DNA from: Candidatus Sulfotelmatobacter sp.
GTDB taxonomy: Bacteria; Acidobacteriota; Terriglobia; Terriglobales; Acidobacteriaceae
Direction of reading: 5' to 3'
Assembly: GCA_030041475.1 (NCBI GenBank)
Contig: JASHNU010000051.1
Coordinates: 122,308-186,307, forward strand
DNA length: 64,000 nt
Position numbers and translations under genes: made by a program. Below, piece after piece: positions 1 to 7,173 of the stretch; positions within the stretch are counted from its first letter, which is position 1; every line of letters begins with the position of its first letter. Under the pieces are notes generated by a model, which had not been told where the DNA came from, did not search any database, and saw only the letters and a list, made by a program, of their open reading frames with translations.

Positions 1-499
1 GGCTCACGTCAATCATCAGACCGCGCCACGGAAATCGCGGCTGATCCTTGATAGTGACGGCAGGAACCGCGAAGCCAGTGGGAGTGATTTCGACCAGCTG
101 AAGAAAGGTCTGCAGGCCGCGCAGGATGCCGAGCGACGTCGGCGCGGTGAGTTTCGCCCCGGAATCAGTGACGGTCAGTTCGTACGATTCATCCTCGCCC
201 AGCTTCTGCACAGTTTCGCGGCCATGGTTGAAGTGAACGGTCAGCGTCGGAGCCGCGCCGGGCTTCCCCCGGAACGGAATCCCAGTTTGTCGGTGAAGCT
301 GGTCCTCGAACCTTATGATCTCTTCGTTCAGAGACCGGTCGTGAAAAGCGGTGACCGAGAACGATTGGTCGATTGGAAGTTGCCCGGTCCCAAGCTGCAC
401 GCTGGCCGGCATTGGCATCAGGTTAAGCTGGGATGGGGCCTGAGAGTTGAGAAGCGGTGCAAGCCCCAGGACAGATACGAGTATTCCGAAAGTTCGCAT
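1..499 (-). CDS. Beta-N-acetylhexosaminidase (GH20), N-terminal part, cut by window edge
   Basis: About 166 residues are visible on the minus strand, from an ATG at 499 to the left edge, where the frame is still open. The protein begins with a signal peptide (MRTFGILVSVLGLAPLLNSQ), so it is exported. Residues 25-150 look like the non-catalytic N-terminal domain of GH20 enzymes (start LMPMPASVQLG, later VTDSGAKLTAPTSLGILRGL, which resembles the usual 'a..Gl..GlqTL.QL' stretch). The last visible residues, FPWRGLMIDVS, are the classic opening of the GH20 catalytic barrel. The enzyme would remove terminal GlcNAc or GalNAc from chitin or peptidoglycan fragments. The catalytic Asp-Glu pair lies outside the window. 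It follows pntB by 57 bp on the same strand. Confidence 0.85.
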   Translation of the reverse strand, partial: MRTFGILVSVLGLAPLLNSQAPSQLNLMPMPASVQLGTGQLPIDQSFSVTAFHDRSLNEEIIRFEDQLHRQTGIPFRGKPGAAPTLTVHFNHGRETVQKLGEDESYELTVTDSGAKLTAPTSLGILRGLQTFLQLVEITPTGFAVPAVTIKDQPRFPWRGLMIDVS

Positions 500-556
500 A
501 GTTCGTCATTTCAAGCTGCGCCAGCTGATTGAGGATGCCGGCTCGTGGTCGACGAA

Positions 557-1948
557 TCAGTGTCCACCGAGCTCCTTGACAATCGCGCCCACAAATTGCT
601 TGGCATCGCCAAAGAGCATGAGCGTGTTGTCGAGGTAGTACAGCGGGTTGTCAATGCCGGCGAAGCCCGGGTTCATGCTGCGCTTGATGACCATGACCGT
701 GTGCGCCTTGTCGACGTCCAGGATGGGCATGCCGAAGATGGGGCTGGATTGATCGGTGCGCGCGGCTGGGTTGGTCACATCGTTCGCGCCGATGACGAGC
801 GCCACGTCGGTCTGCGGAAACTCGCCATTGATCTCGTCCATTTCCATGAGGCGGTCGTAAGGAATATCGGCCTCGGCCAGCAGCACATTCATATGTCCGG
901 GCATGCGGCCCGCGACCGGATGGATGGCGAAGCGAACGTCGACTCCCTTCTTGGTCAGCAGGTCGTAGAGCTCCCGCACTTTGTGTTGTGCCTGGGCCAC
1001 AGCCATGCCGTAACCGGGCACGATCACCACTTTGTTCGCTGCAGCAAGAATGGCTGCCGCTTCTTCCGGCGTGGCGCTGCGGACCGACCTCGCTTCCTGC
1101 CCGGCGGCCGCTGAAGCTTGCACCTGTCCGAACGCGCCGAAAAGAACGTTCGTAAACGACCGGTTCATCGCCTTGCACATGATCACCGACAGGATGAAGC
1201 CCGATGATCCGTCCAACGCGCCGGCAATGATGAGAAGCTTCGAATCGAGAACGAAGCCCATTGCGGCCGCGGAAAGCCCGGCGTAGGAGTTCAATAGCGA
1301 GATCACCGTCGGCATGTCAGCCCCGCCGATAGGAATCACCAGAAAAACTCCGAAGACCAAAGCGATTCCAACAATTACGGGGAAAACCTGCTTCGCCTCA
1401 GGATGAATGACAAGGTAAACCGCCAGTCCAATGGCAACGGCGAGCAAAGCCAGGTTGACGATGTTCTGGCCTTTGTAGGTGATCGGCCTTTGCGGCAAGA
1501 CTTCCTGCAACTTGCCCGCGGCGATCAAGCTGCCGGTGAAGGTAAGTCCTCCGAGGATGACCTCCATCGACAGCACCGACATCATGAACTTCGGAACATC
1601 AGGTGTGCGGAGATAAAACTCTGCCGTTCCGACCAGCGTGACGCACAATGCGCCGAACGCGTGGCTGAGCGCGGTTCGTTGCGGCACGGCCGTCATCTGC
1701 ACCATGCCCAGCGGGATGCCGATTCCCGACCCGATGACCAACGCAATAATGATCCATTTCCAGTCGACGATGCCGTGGCGCAACAGCGTGCCGCCAATGG
1801 CCAGAACCATGCCGATTTCGCCCGCCAGAATGCCGTGGCGCGCGGTCGCCGGAGAACTCATCCACTTCAGCGAGAGGATGAATAACGCGCTGGCGATCAG
1901 ATAAATGATCTCGATGACGTACTGGCTTCCGGCAAACTCGGGGCTCAT
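557..1948 (-). CDS. pntB: NAD(P) transhydrogenase subunit beta
   Basis: This 463-residue protein has the usual length for PntB. The first ~260 residues are a string of hydrophobic helices, the dII proton channel. Residues ~300-463 are the NADP-binding dIII domain, with the signature GYGMAVAQAQHKVREL, then FAIHPVAGRMPGHMNVLL, ALVIGANDVTNPAAR and the C-terminal VIKRSMNPGFAGIDNPL. With PntAa and PntAb it forms the membrane enzyme that uses the proton gradient to reduce NADP with NADH. It is the fourth gene of the run 3973 to 557; in many bacteria it follows pntAb directly, but here a SnoaL-like gene lies between them. Confidence 0.97.
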   Translation of the reverse strand: MSPEFAGSQYVIEIIYLIASALFILSLKWMSSPATARHGILAGEIGMVLAIGGTLLRHGIVDWKWIIIALVIGSGIGIPLGMVQMTAVPQRTALSHAFGALCVTLVGTAEFYLRTPDVPKFMMSVLSMEVILGGLTFTGSLIAAGKLQEVLPQRPITYKGQNIVNLALLAVAIGLAVYLVIHPEAKQVFPVIVGIALVFGVFLVIPIGGADMPTVISLLNSYAGLSAAAMGFVLDSKLLIIAGALDGSSGFILSVIMCKAMNRSFTNVLFGAFGQVQASAAAGQEARSVRSATPEEAAAILAAANKVVIVPGYGMAVAQAQHKVRELYDLLTKKGVDVRFAIHPVAGRMPGHMNVLLAEADIPYDRLMEMDEINGEFPQTDVALVIGANDVTNPAARTDQSSPIFGMPILDVDKAHTVMVIKRSMNPGFAGIDNPLYYLDNTLMLFGDAKQFVGAIVKELGGH

Positions 1949-1953
1949 TTTGT

Positions 1954-2376
1954 CTAGCTCTGAGTGAATTCCTTACCTGCCGCTTGGCGCATCGCCGCGC
2001 GGATCGGCTCGTTATCGGTGTAAACCTGCCATACAGCGATCTTTCCGTTACTTACTACCGCGCGCCATGCTGCTTTGGTATTCCAGAAATTCTCCTTGCG
2101 GATCTGGCCGCCTTGCGAAAAAGTGCCTTGCGCCGAGCCGAACATGGCCACGGTGTCGCCATGCCTGAAAATCTCATCGTGCGAAATGCTGTAATCAGGC
2201 ACCATCTTGAAGTAACCGTCCCATGCAGCGCGTAACTTCTCCCGACCTTGAACGCGCGATCCCAGGGAGTCAATGAACACGGAATCCGGGCTTAACAAGT
2301 CGACAATGGCTCTAGGGTCACGCGAGTTAATCCTCCGCTCAAACTCCAATACGACTTCCACTGGATCCGAACTCAT
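1954..2376 (-). CDS. SnoaL-like / NTF2-fold protein inside the transhydrogenase operon
   Basis: This 140-residue protein has the pattern of the NTF2/SnoaL fold: an N-terminal helix (VEVVLEFERRINSRDPRAIVDLL), then SPDSVFIDSLGSRVQGREKL, a second helix and a curved sheet ending in AVWQVYTDNEPIRAAM. The ATG at 2376 is preferred over an upstream TTG at 2391 because a GAGAG stretch lies just upstream. Such proteins may be small-molecule isomerases, hydrolases or binding proteins, and no substrate can be read from the sequence. It lies 5 bp upstream of pntB and ~50 bp after pntAb, so it is almost certainly cotranscribed with the transhydrogenase. The functional link is unknown. Confidence 0.75.
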   Translation of the reverse strand: MSSDPVEVVLEFERRINSRDPRAIVDLLSPDSVFIDSLGSRVQGREKLRAAWDGYFKMVPDYSISHDEIFRHGDTVAMFGSAQGTFSQGGQIRKENFWNTKAAWRAVVSNGKIAVWQVYTDNEPIRAAMRQAAGKEFTQS

Positions 2377-2425
2377 TGGATCTCTCGACAAAGCGCTACT
2401 TCGTGCAGATAGCGGACCTGCACCC

Positions 2426-2722
2426 TCATTTCTTTGCTGGACGGCTGCTCTTGAACATCCTGAGCATTCGGTCGGTGATGAAGAACCCGCCCACCACGTT
2501 GCTGGTGGCGGCGATGATGGCGATTACACCCAGTACCGTCGCAAACGTACTCTTCCTCTCGCCCACCAGAACGATCGCGCCCACCACAGCGATGGCGTCG
2601 AGTGCATTGGTCAGCGACATGAGCGGTGTGTGCAACAACGGCGAGACGTGGCGGATGACTTCGAATCCAATAAACGCCGCCAGCATGAATACGAACAGCG
2701 CGTCGATGAGATTGGAATTCAT
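2426..2722 (-). CDS. pntAb: NAD(P) transhydrogenase subunit alpha part 2
   Basis: This 98-residue membrane protein has three hydrophobic helices: residues ~6-25 (ALFVFMLAAFIGFEVI), ~38-58 (LTNALDAIAVVGAIVLVG) and ~62-83 (TVLGVIAIIAATSNVVGGF). The segment VSPLLHTPLMSLTNA is the strongly conserved signature of the PntAb/dII portion of the alpha subunit. It contributes the first membrane helices of the proton channel in split-type transhydrogenases. It sits between pntAa and the SnoaL-like gene on the same strand. Confidence 0.95.
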   Translation of the reverse strand: MNSNLIDALFVFMLAAFIGFEVIRHVSPLLHTPLMSLTNALDAIAVVGAIVLVGERKSTFATVLGVIAIIAATSNVVGGFFITDRMLRMFKSSRPAKK

Positions 2723-2797
2723 GCACTCCCTCAGGGCTAAGGCCCTACGTTCTCCGGCGATCGAACCGCAGCGCTTAAGCGCTGCGCCCCGAAAACT

Positions 2798-3973
2798 TCA
2801 TCCACCCGCCGGCGCCAGCGCCGGCAGCCTGAAGAATTCGCGCACCCGCGCATTCACGATTTCTCCGGCATTCGTGATCATGGTTTCGCGAATGATTTCG
2901 TCCTGCATGTTCTGCTGCAGTTTGCCGTCCTTCACCATATACGTCAGGTAAGTCGTAATGTTGCGGGCGTACATCTGGCTGGCGTGGTAGGGCACGCTGC
3001 TGGCGAGATTGATGGCGCCGATGATGGTGACTCCATACTGCGTTACGGTTTCACCGGTCTTCGTCAATTCGCAGTTTCCGCCACGCTCGGCCGCGAGATC
3101 GACGATCACCGATCCCGGGGCCATGCCCTTGACCATCTCGGCCGTAATTAGCACGGGCGACTTCTTGCCCGGGATGACCGCGGCTGTGATGACCACGTCA
3201 CTCTCTGCCACCACCCGCGTCAGCAATTCGCGCTGGCGGGCATAAAAAGTCTCATCCTGCGCCGTACCGTAGCCGCGGGCGTCCTGGGCGTCTTTGGCTT
3301 CGATCGGCAGCTCGACGAAACGCCCGCCCAGGCTCTGCACCTGTTCCTTGGCCGCGGGCCGCATGTCGTATGCGGAAGCAACCGCGCCGAGGCGGCGCGC
3401 GGTTGAAATGGCCTGCAATCCGGCGACTCCTGCACCGATCACGAACACGCGAGCGGGTGTAATCGTGCCCGCGGCGGTGGTCATCATGGGGAAGATGCGC
3501 GGCGAAGTTTCGGCAGCCAGCAAAACCGCCTTGTACCCGCAGCATGTCGCCATCGAAGAAAGTGCGTCCATGCTCTGGGCACGCGTGGTGCGGGGCATGA
3601 ATTCCACCGCATACGCGGTCACTCCAGCCTGCGCGATTTGCTGCACCACTTCAGCAGAGCCCAGCGGCCGCAGAAATCCGATCAGAGCCTGGCCGCGGCG
3701 CATGAGAGGCAGATCGGCTTTACCGGTGACGTCGTTCGATCCGTAGCAGAGCACCTGCACGACTACGTCGGCGGTATTGAAGACAGCCGCGCGGTCAGGC
3801 AGGGCCTTTGCGCCTTTCTCGGTGAACGCTGCATCCGGATAACCGGCCTGCTCGCCCGCGGCGGCCTCAATCACGACCTCGATCCCAGCCTTGGCGAGCA
3901 TGGGGATAACGACAGGAACCAGTGCAACCCGCCGTTCCCCGGGATAACTTTCTTTTGGAACTCCGACGATCAC
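2798..3973 (-). CDS. pntAa: NAD(P) transhydrogenase subunit alpha part 1 (NAD-binding dI)
   Basis: This 391-residue soluble subunit has the alanine-dehydrogenase/PntA fold. The N-terminus is typical (GVPKESYPGERRVALVP). The Rossmann motif is VFVIGAGVAGLQAISTARRLGA at roughly residues 177-198. ITAAVIPGKKSPVLI and VIVDLAAERGGNCE are the usual NAD-domain signatures. Having only the dI domain, with no membrane helices, matches the split 'PntAa' arrangement. It binds NAD(H) and passes hydride to PntB. It is the first gene of the operon. The 200 bp upstream (3974-4177) separate it from yggS. Confidence 0.97.
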   Translation of the reverse strand: MIVGVPKESYPGERRVALVPVVIPMLAKAGIEVVIEAAAGEQAGYPDAAFTEKGAKALPDRAAVFNTADVVVQVLCYGSNDVTGKADLPLMRRGQALIGFLRPLGSAEVVQQIAQAGVTAYAVEFMPRTTRAQSMDALSSMATCCGYKAVLLAAETSPRIFPMMTTAAGTITPARVFVIGAGVAGLQAISTARRLGAVASAYDMRPAAKEQVQSLGGRFVELPIEAKDAQDARGYGTAQDETFYARQRELLTRVVAESDVVITAAVIPGKKSPVLITAEMVKGMAPGSVIVDLAAERGGNCELTKTGETVTQYGVTIIGAINLASSVPYHASQMYARNITTYLTYMVKDGKLQQNMQDEIIRETMITNAGEIVNARVREFFRLPALAPAGG

Positions 3974-4177
3974 GCGGTGCTCATCCTCTTCTGCGATATC
4001 AGTTCTGCGATACTGGTCCCCAAGACCGCAAATCGCGAACCGGAAACAGTAACAGATCGGGCGGGGAACTGGAAAGATGGCGCGCCCTCAATCCCCAAGT
4101 TCGATTCCAATCTGGAGCGGAAGGTGAGTCAGATGCACAGGTGAATCGGCGGCTATTAACATTGAGGGCCGCGCGCC

Positions 4178-4882
4178 TTACGTTGTGATCCGTTCACCGA
4201 AAATCGCTGTCCCCACGCGTACGCACGTCGCGCCTTCTTCGATCGCCACTTCGAAATCGTGCGACATGCCCATGGACAACACGTCGGTCTGAATGCCATG
4301 CAGCTTGCGGCGCGCGATGGAATCACGCAGTTCCCGCAGCCTGCGGAAAAACTGCCGCGCATCTTCGGGATCGTCCTTGAACGGAGGAACGGTCATCAGC
4401 CCGCGAAACCCCAGCGCTTCAAGGCGAGGGGCGGCGAGCAGGAGTTCTTCAATCTCGCGCGAATCTGGTGGAAGGCCGGTCTTGGCGGCTTCGCCCCCGA
4501 CGTTGATCTCGATCAGCACCGGCAGCGTCTTGTTGAGATTGCGGGCGGCGAGATTGAGTTTCTCAGCCAGCTTCACTGAATCAACCGAGTCGATCGCACT
4601 GAACAACTCGGCCGCCTTAGCCGCCTTGTTGGTCTGCAGGTGCCCAATCATGTGCCACCCGGCTCCAGAAAGGTCCGTTAAAGCCCCGGCTTTGGCCGCG
4701 AACTCCTGCACACGGTTTTCGCCGAACATCCGCAGCCCTGCGTCGTATGCCTCACGAATGCGATCGGGCGAGTGGGTCTTGGTCACGCCCATCAAAGCGA
4801 TTTCGTCAGCCGAGCGCCCCGCTCGCCGCGCGGCAACGGCGATGCGTTTCTTAACCCGGGCGATGTTTTCGGAAATCGACAT
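4178..4882 (-). CDS. yggS: YggS/PLPBP-family pyridoxal-phosphate homeostasis protein
   Basis: This 234-residue protein is an alanine-racemase-like barrel. The PLP-binding lysine is in LMGVTKTHSPDRI, followed by MFGENRVQE. GWHMIGHLQTNKAA is the family's IGxLQxNK motif. The end, SMGMSHDFEVAIEEGAT, VRVGTAIFG, is also diagnostic. The protein binds PLP and buffers its pool, with no known catalysis. The ATG at 4882 gives the canonical MSISENIARVKKRI start; the longer frame up to 4924 only reads a palindromic repeat (4892-4943). It is downstream of the OPT transporter gene on the same strand. Confidence 0.95.
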   Translation of the reverse strand: MSISENIARVKKRIAVAARRAGRSADEIALMGVTKTHSPDRIREAYDAGLRMFGENRVQEFAAKAGALTDLSGAGWHMIGHLQTNKAAKAAELFSAIDSVDSVKLAEKLNLAARNLNKTLPVLIEINVGGEAAKTGLPPDSREIEELLLAAPRLEALGFRGLMTVPPFKDDPEDARQFFRRLRELRDSIARRKLHGIQTDVLSMGMSHDFEVAIEEGATCVRVGTAIFGERITT

Positions 4883-4891
4883 GAGCAGGAA

Positions 4892-4943
4892 ACCACAGAG
4901 GACACAGAGTCGTACAGAGTGCAACCTCTGTGCCCTCTGTGGT
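4892..4943. repeat. Palindromic repeat, CCACAGAGG family, copy 1
   Basis: An 18-bp arm at 4892-4909 (accacagaggacacagag) is mirrored at 4926-4943 with one mismatch, with a 16-bp loop between. It lies between the stop of the OPT gene and the start of yggS. Copy 2 of the same family is at 46097-46166. The palindrome could form a strong hairpin in the mRNA between the two genes. Confidence 0.85.
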
Positions 4944-4951
4944 GGGGAAGT

Positions 4952-7006
4952 TTACATGATGGCCGTCGGCGGCGCCGGTTCGTCCGGGCTGCCGGCGTTA
5001 GCCAGCGGCACTCGGATCATCACAATCAGGAGCACAACCAGTGCAACCAGCGCCGCCAGAATCGAAGGTTCCCAGTGCACCAACGTCACGTCCTTGCCGG
5101 AGCCGACCAAGCCCGCAATAACCAGACCGCACAGCGCCTCTCCGGCGATCAGTCCCGAAGCTGTCAGCACTCCCGCGTTGTCCACGCGCGCCTTCTGGGC
5201 GTCGTTGTAGCCGCGTCGATCGCGCAGCGTGTCCGTCACCCAACGAATCAGGCCGCCCACGAAAATCGCGAACGTCGTTCCCAGCGGCAGATACATGCCA
5301 ACCGAAAAAAGCATCACGCTCTTCACTTCAATCATGATCAGCGCGATGCCGAGCAGAATCCCCACGATCACGAGCGGCCACGCCATCTCGCCGCCGACAA
5401 TGCCCTTGGAAAGCATCGCCATCAAACCGGCCTGGGGGGCTGGCAGGGCATTGCTGCCGAAGTGATATGCCTTGTCGAGCACGGCCAGCGGGACAAACAA
5501 CACCAGCGACGCCACGACAATTCCGAACAAATCACCAATCTCCATTTTGGATGGAGTCCCGCCGAGAATGTACCCGACTTTCAGGTCTTGCAGCATTTCG
5601 CCCGCGACCGCCGACGACACGCAAACCACCGCGGCCACTCCCAGGACCGCCGCGACTCCACCCGTACCCTTCACTCCCAGGGCCACCATGAGCAGCGCGG
5701 CGATCACCAGGGTGCACAGGGTAAGTCCCGAGACCGGATTATTCGAAGAGCCGATCATTCCTACCAGGTTGCCCGATACCGCAGCGAAGAAGAAACCGAC
5801 GACGACCATCACCAAAGCGGCCACCAGCGATCCCGATAAAACCTTCGAGCTGGAGAGGTTTCCCGCGCCGGCGATGAAGTAGTAATAGAGCAGGATCATC
5901 GCCACGAAAACCAGCGCCACTCCCGCGAAGACCGCTTTGGAGGGAAGGTCGCGGTCGGTGCGATTCGTGGCCGCATGCGCGGCCGCCGATTTCTTCAGGT
6001 CTGAGATCGCGCGTCCCATCCCAACGGCTAGCTGCTTGCGCATCTTGAACAAAGTGTAGGAAGCGCCCACCAGCATGCCGCCCACCGCGATCGGACGCAC
6101 GATGGAGTAGTAAATCGCACCGGCCAAAAGCGACCAGGAGAGCGGCTGCCCCGCGGGCTGTGCCGCTTGAATATACGGCCCGACCGTGAACGTGAGCAGC
6201 GGCACCAGCAGGCCCCAGGCCAGCACCCCGCCGGCGAAATTCAGCGCTCCCAGCCTCGGACCGATGATGTATCCCACGCCCAGATACGCGGGGCTGACGT
6301 CGGGCAAGTTGAACATGGTTGCGCCCCCGGTCACCGTTGTCGCGACACCCGGGTTCGTGCCGGTGCGCAACAACAGCCTCTTTCCCAGTTCGCTGATCTT
6401 GACGTGGAGGGTGTTGCTCGCGCTGAACACATTCACCGCGCCCAGCAGATACATGAACCCGCCGAAACCCATGTTGGCGAAAAGAATCTTCGCCGCCTTT
6501 GCGCCTTGTTGTCCGGCTTTGTGAATCTCCGACGCTGCGACGGATTCGGGGTAGGGAAGCTCGATATCCTCCACCATCACGCGCCGCAGCAGGGTCACAA
6601 AAAGAATTCCGAGTGTGCCGCCAATGACCATCAGTGCCACAGAATTCCAATATTTCTCATGTGTCAGACCCGGCCATAGTCCGGCCATGACAAACGCTGG
6701 GATCGTGAACACTGCCCCCGCCGCCACCGATTCGCCAATCGAACCGACCGTCCGAGCGATGTTCTCCTCGAGCAGCGATCCCTTCATGATCCGCAACAGT
6801 GCCATGCCGATCACGGCCGCCGGATAGGTCGCCGCGATCGTCATCCCGGCCTTGAGCCCGAGGTACGCGTTTGCCGAGCCGAGGATCGCCGTCATGATCA
6901 GGCCAATCACGAGGGCGCGGAGCGTGAACTCCTTCATCTCCATGGTTTCGGGTACATAGGGCTTGTGCATCTTTTTGGCAGGAGGTTCAGCTACGGGGGT
7001 GCTCAT
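4952..7006 (-). CDS. OPT-family oligopeptide transporter
   Basis: This 684-residue integral membrane protein has about 16 hydrophobic segments and no signal peptide. The start, VPETMEMKEFTLRALVIGLI, then GSANAYLGLKAGMTIAATYPAAVIGMALL, is the typical OPT family N-terminus, and NIARTVGSIGESVAAGAVFTIPA is also conserved. The central SSNNPVSGLTLCTLV segment is a second OPT signature. Members import small peptides or metal chelates driven by the proton gradient. The ATG at 7006 follows an AAAAGGATT stretch. The gene is followed by the palindromic repeat and yggS. Several peptide and amino-acid salvage genes lie elsewhere in the window (CstA, GGT, amidohydrolases). Confidence 0.93.
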   Translation of the reverse strand: MSTPVAEPPAKKMHKPYVPETMEMKEFTLRALVIGLIMTAILGSANAYLGLKAGMTIAATYPAAVIGMALLRIMKGSLLEENIARTVGSIGESVAAGAVFTIPAFVMAGLWPGLTHEKYWNSVALMVIGGTLGILFVTLLRRVMVEDIELPYPESVAASEIHKAGQQGAKAAKILFANMGFGGFMYLLGAVNVFSASNTLHVKISELGKRLLLRTGTNPGVATTVTGGATMFNLPDVSPAYLGVGYIIGPRLGALNFAGGVLAWGLLVPLLTFTVGPYIQAAQPAGQPLSWSLLAGAIYYSIVRPIAVGGMLVGASYTLFKMRKQLAVGMGRAISDLKKSAAAHAATNRTDRDLPSKAVFAGVALVFVAMILLYYYFIAGAGNLSSSKVLSGSLVAALVMVVVGFFFAAVSGNLVGMIGSSNNPVSGLTLCTLVIAALLMVALGVKGTGGVAAVLGVAAVVCVSSAVAGEMLQDLKVGYILGGTPSKMEIGDLFGIVVASLVLFVPLAVLDKAYHFGSNALPAPQAGLMAMLSKGIVGGEMAWPLVIVGILLGIALIMIEVKSVMLFSVGMYLPLGTTFAIFVGGLIRWVTDTLRDRRGYNDAQKARVDNAGVLTASGLIAGEALCGLVIAGLVGSGKDVTLVHWEPSILAALVALVVLLIVMIRVPLANAGSPDEPAPPTAIM

Positions 7007-7173
7007 GGGCGGAATCCTTTTAGGGCGTGGGATGGAAGCAAATTGATTCCTGTTGCCTGCTGAATCTGTTAGTCGACAGATCAGTGCGAAACTTACGAAC
7101 GGCGCACGTTAGCACGCGGCGAGGGCAGCTGACAAGAGCAGATGATGTGAGCGACGATGCAGCGGCCGGAATC

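Noticed and set aside
4772..5839. Long plus-strand open frame opposite yggS/OPT
   Set aside because: It is antisense to well-recognised genes, with Arg/His-rich composition typical of GC-rich shadow frames.
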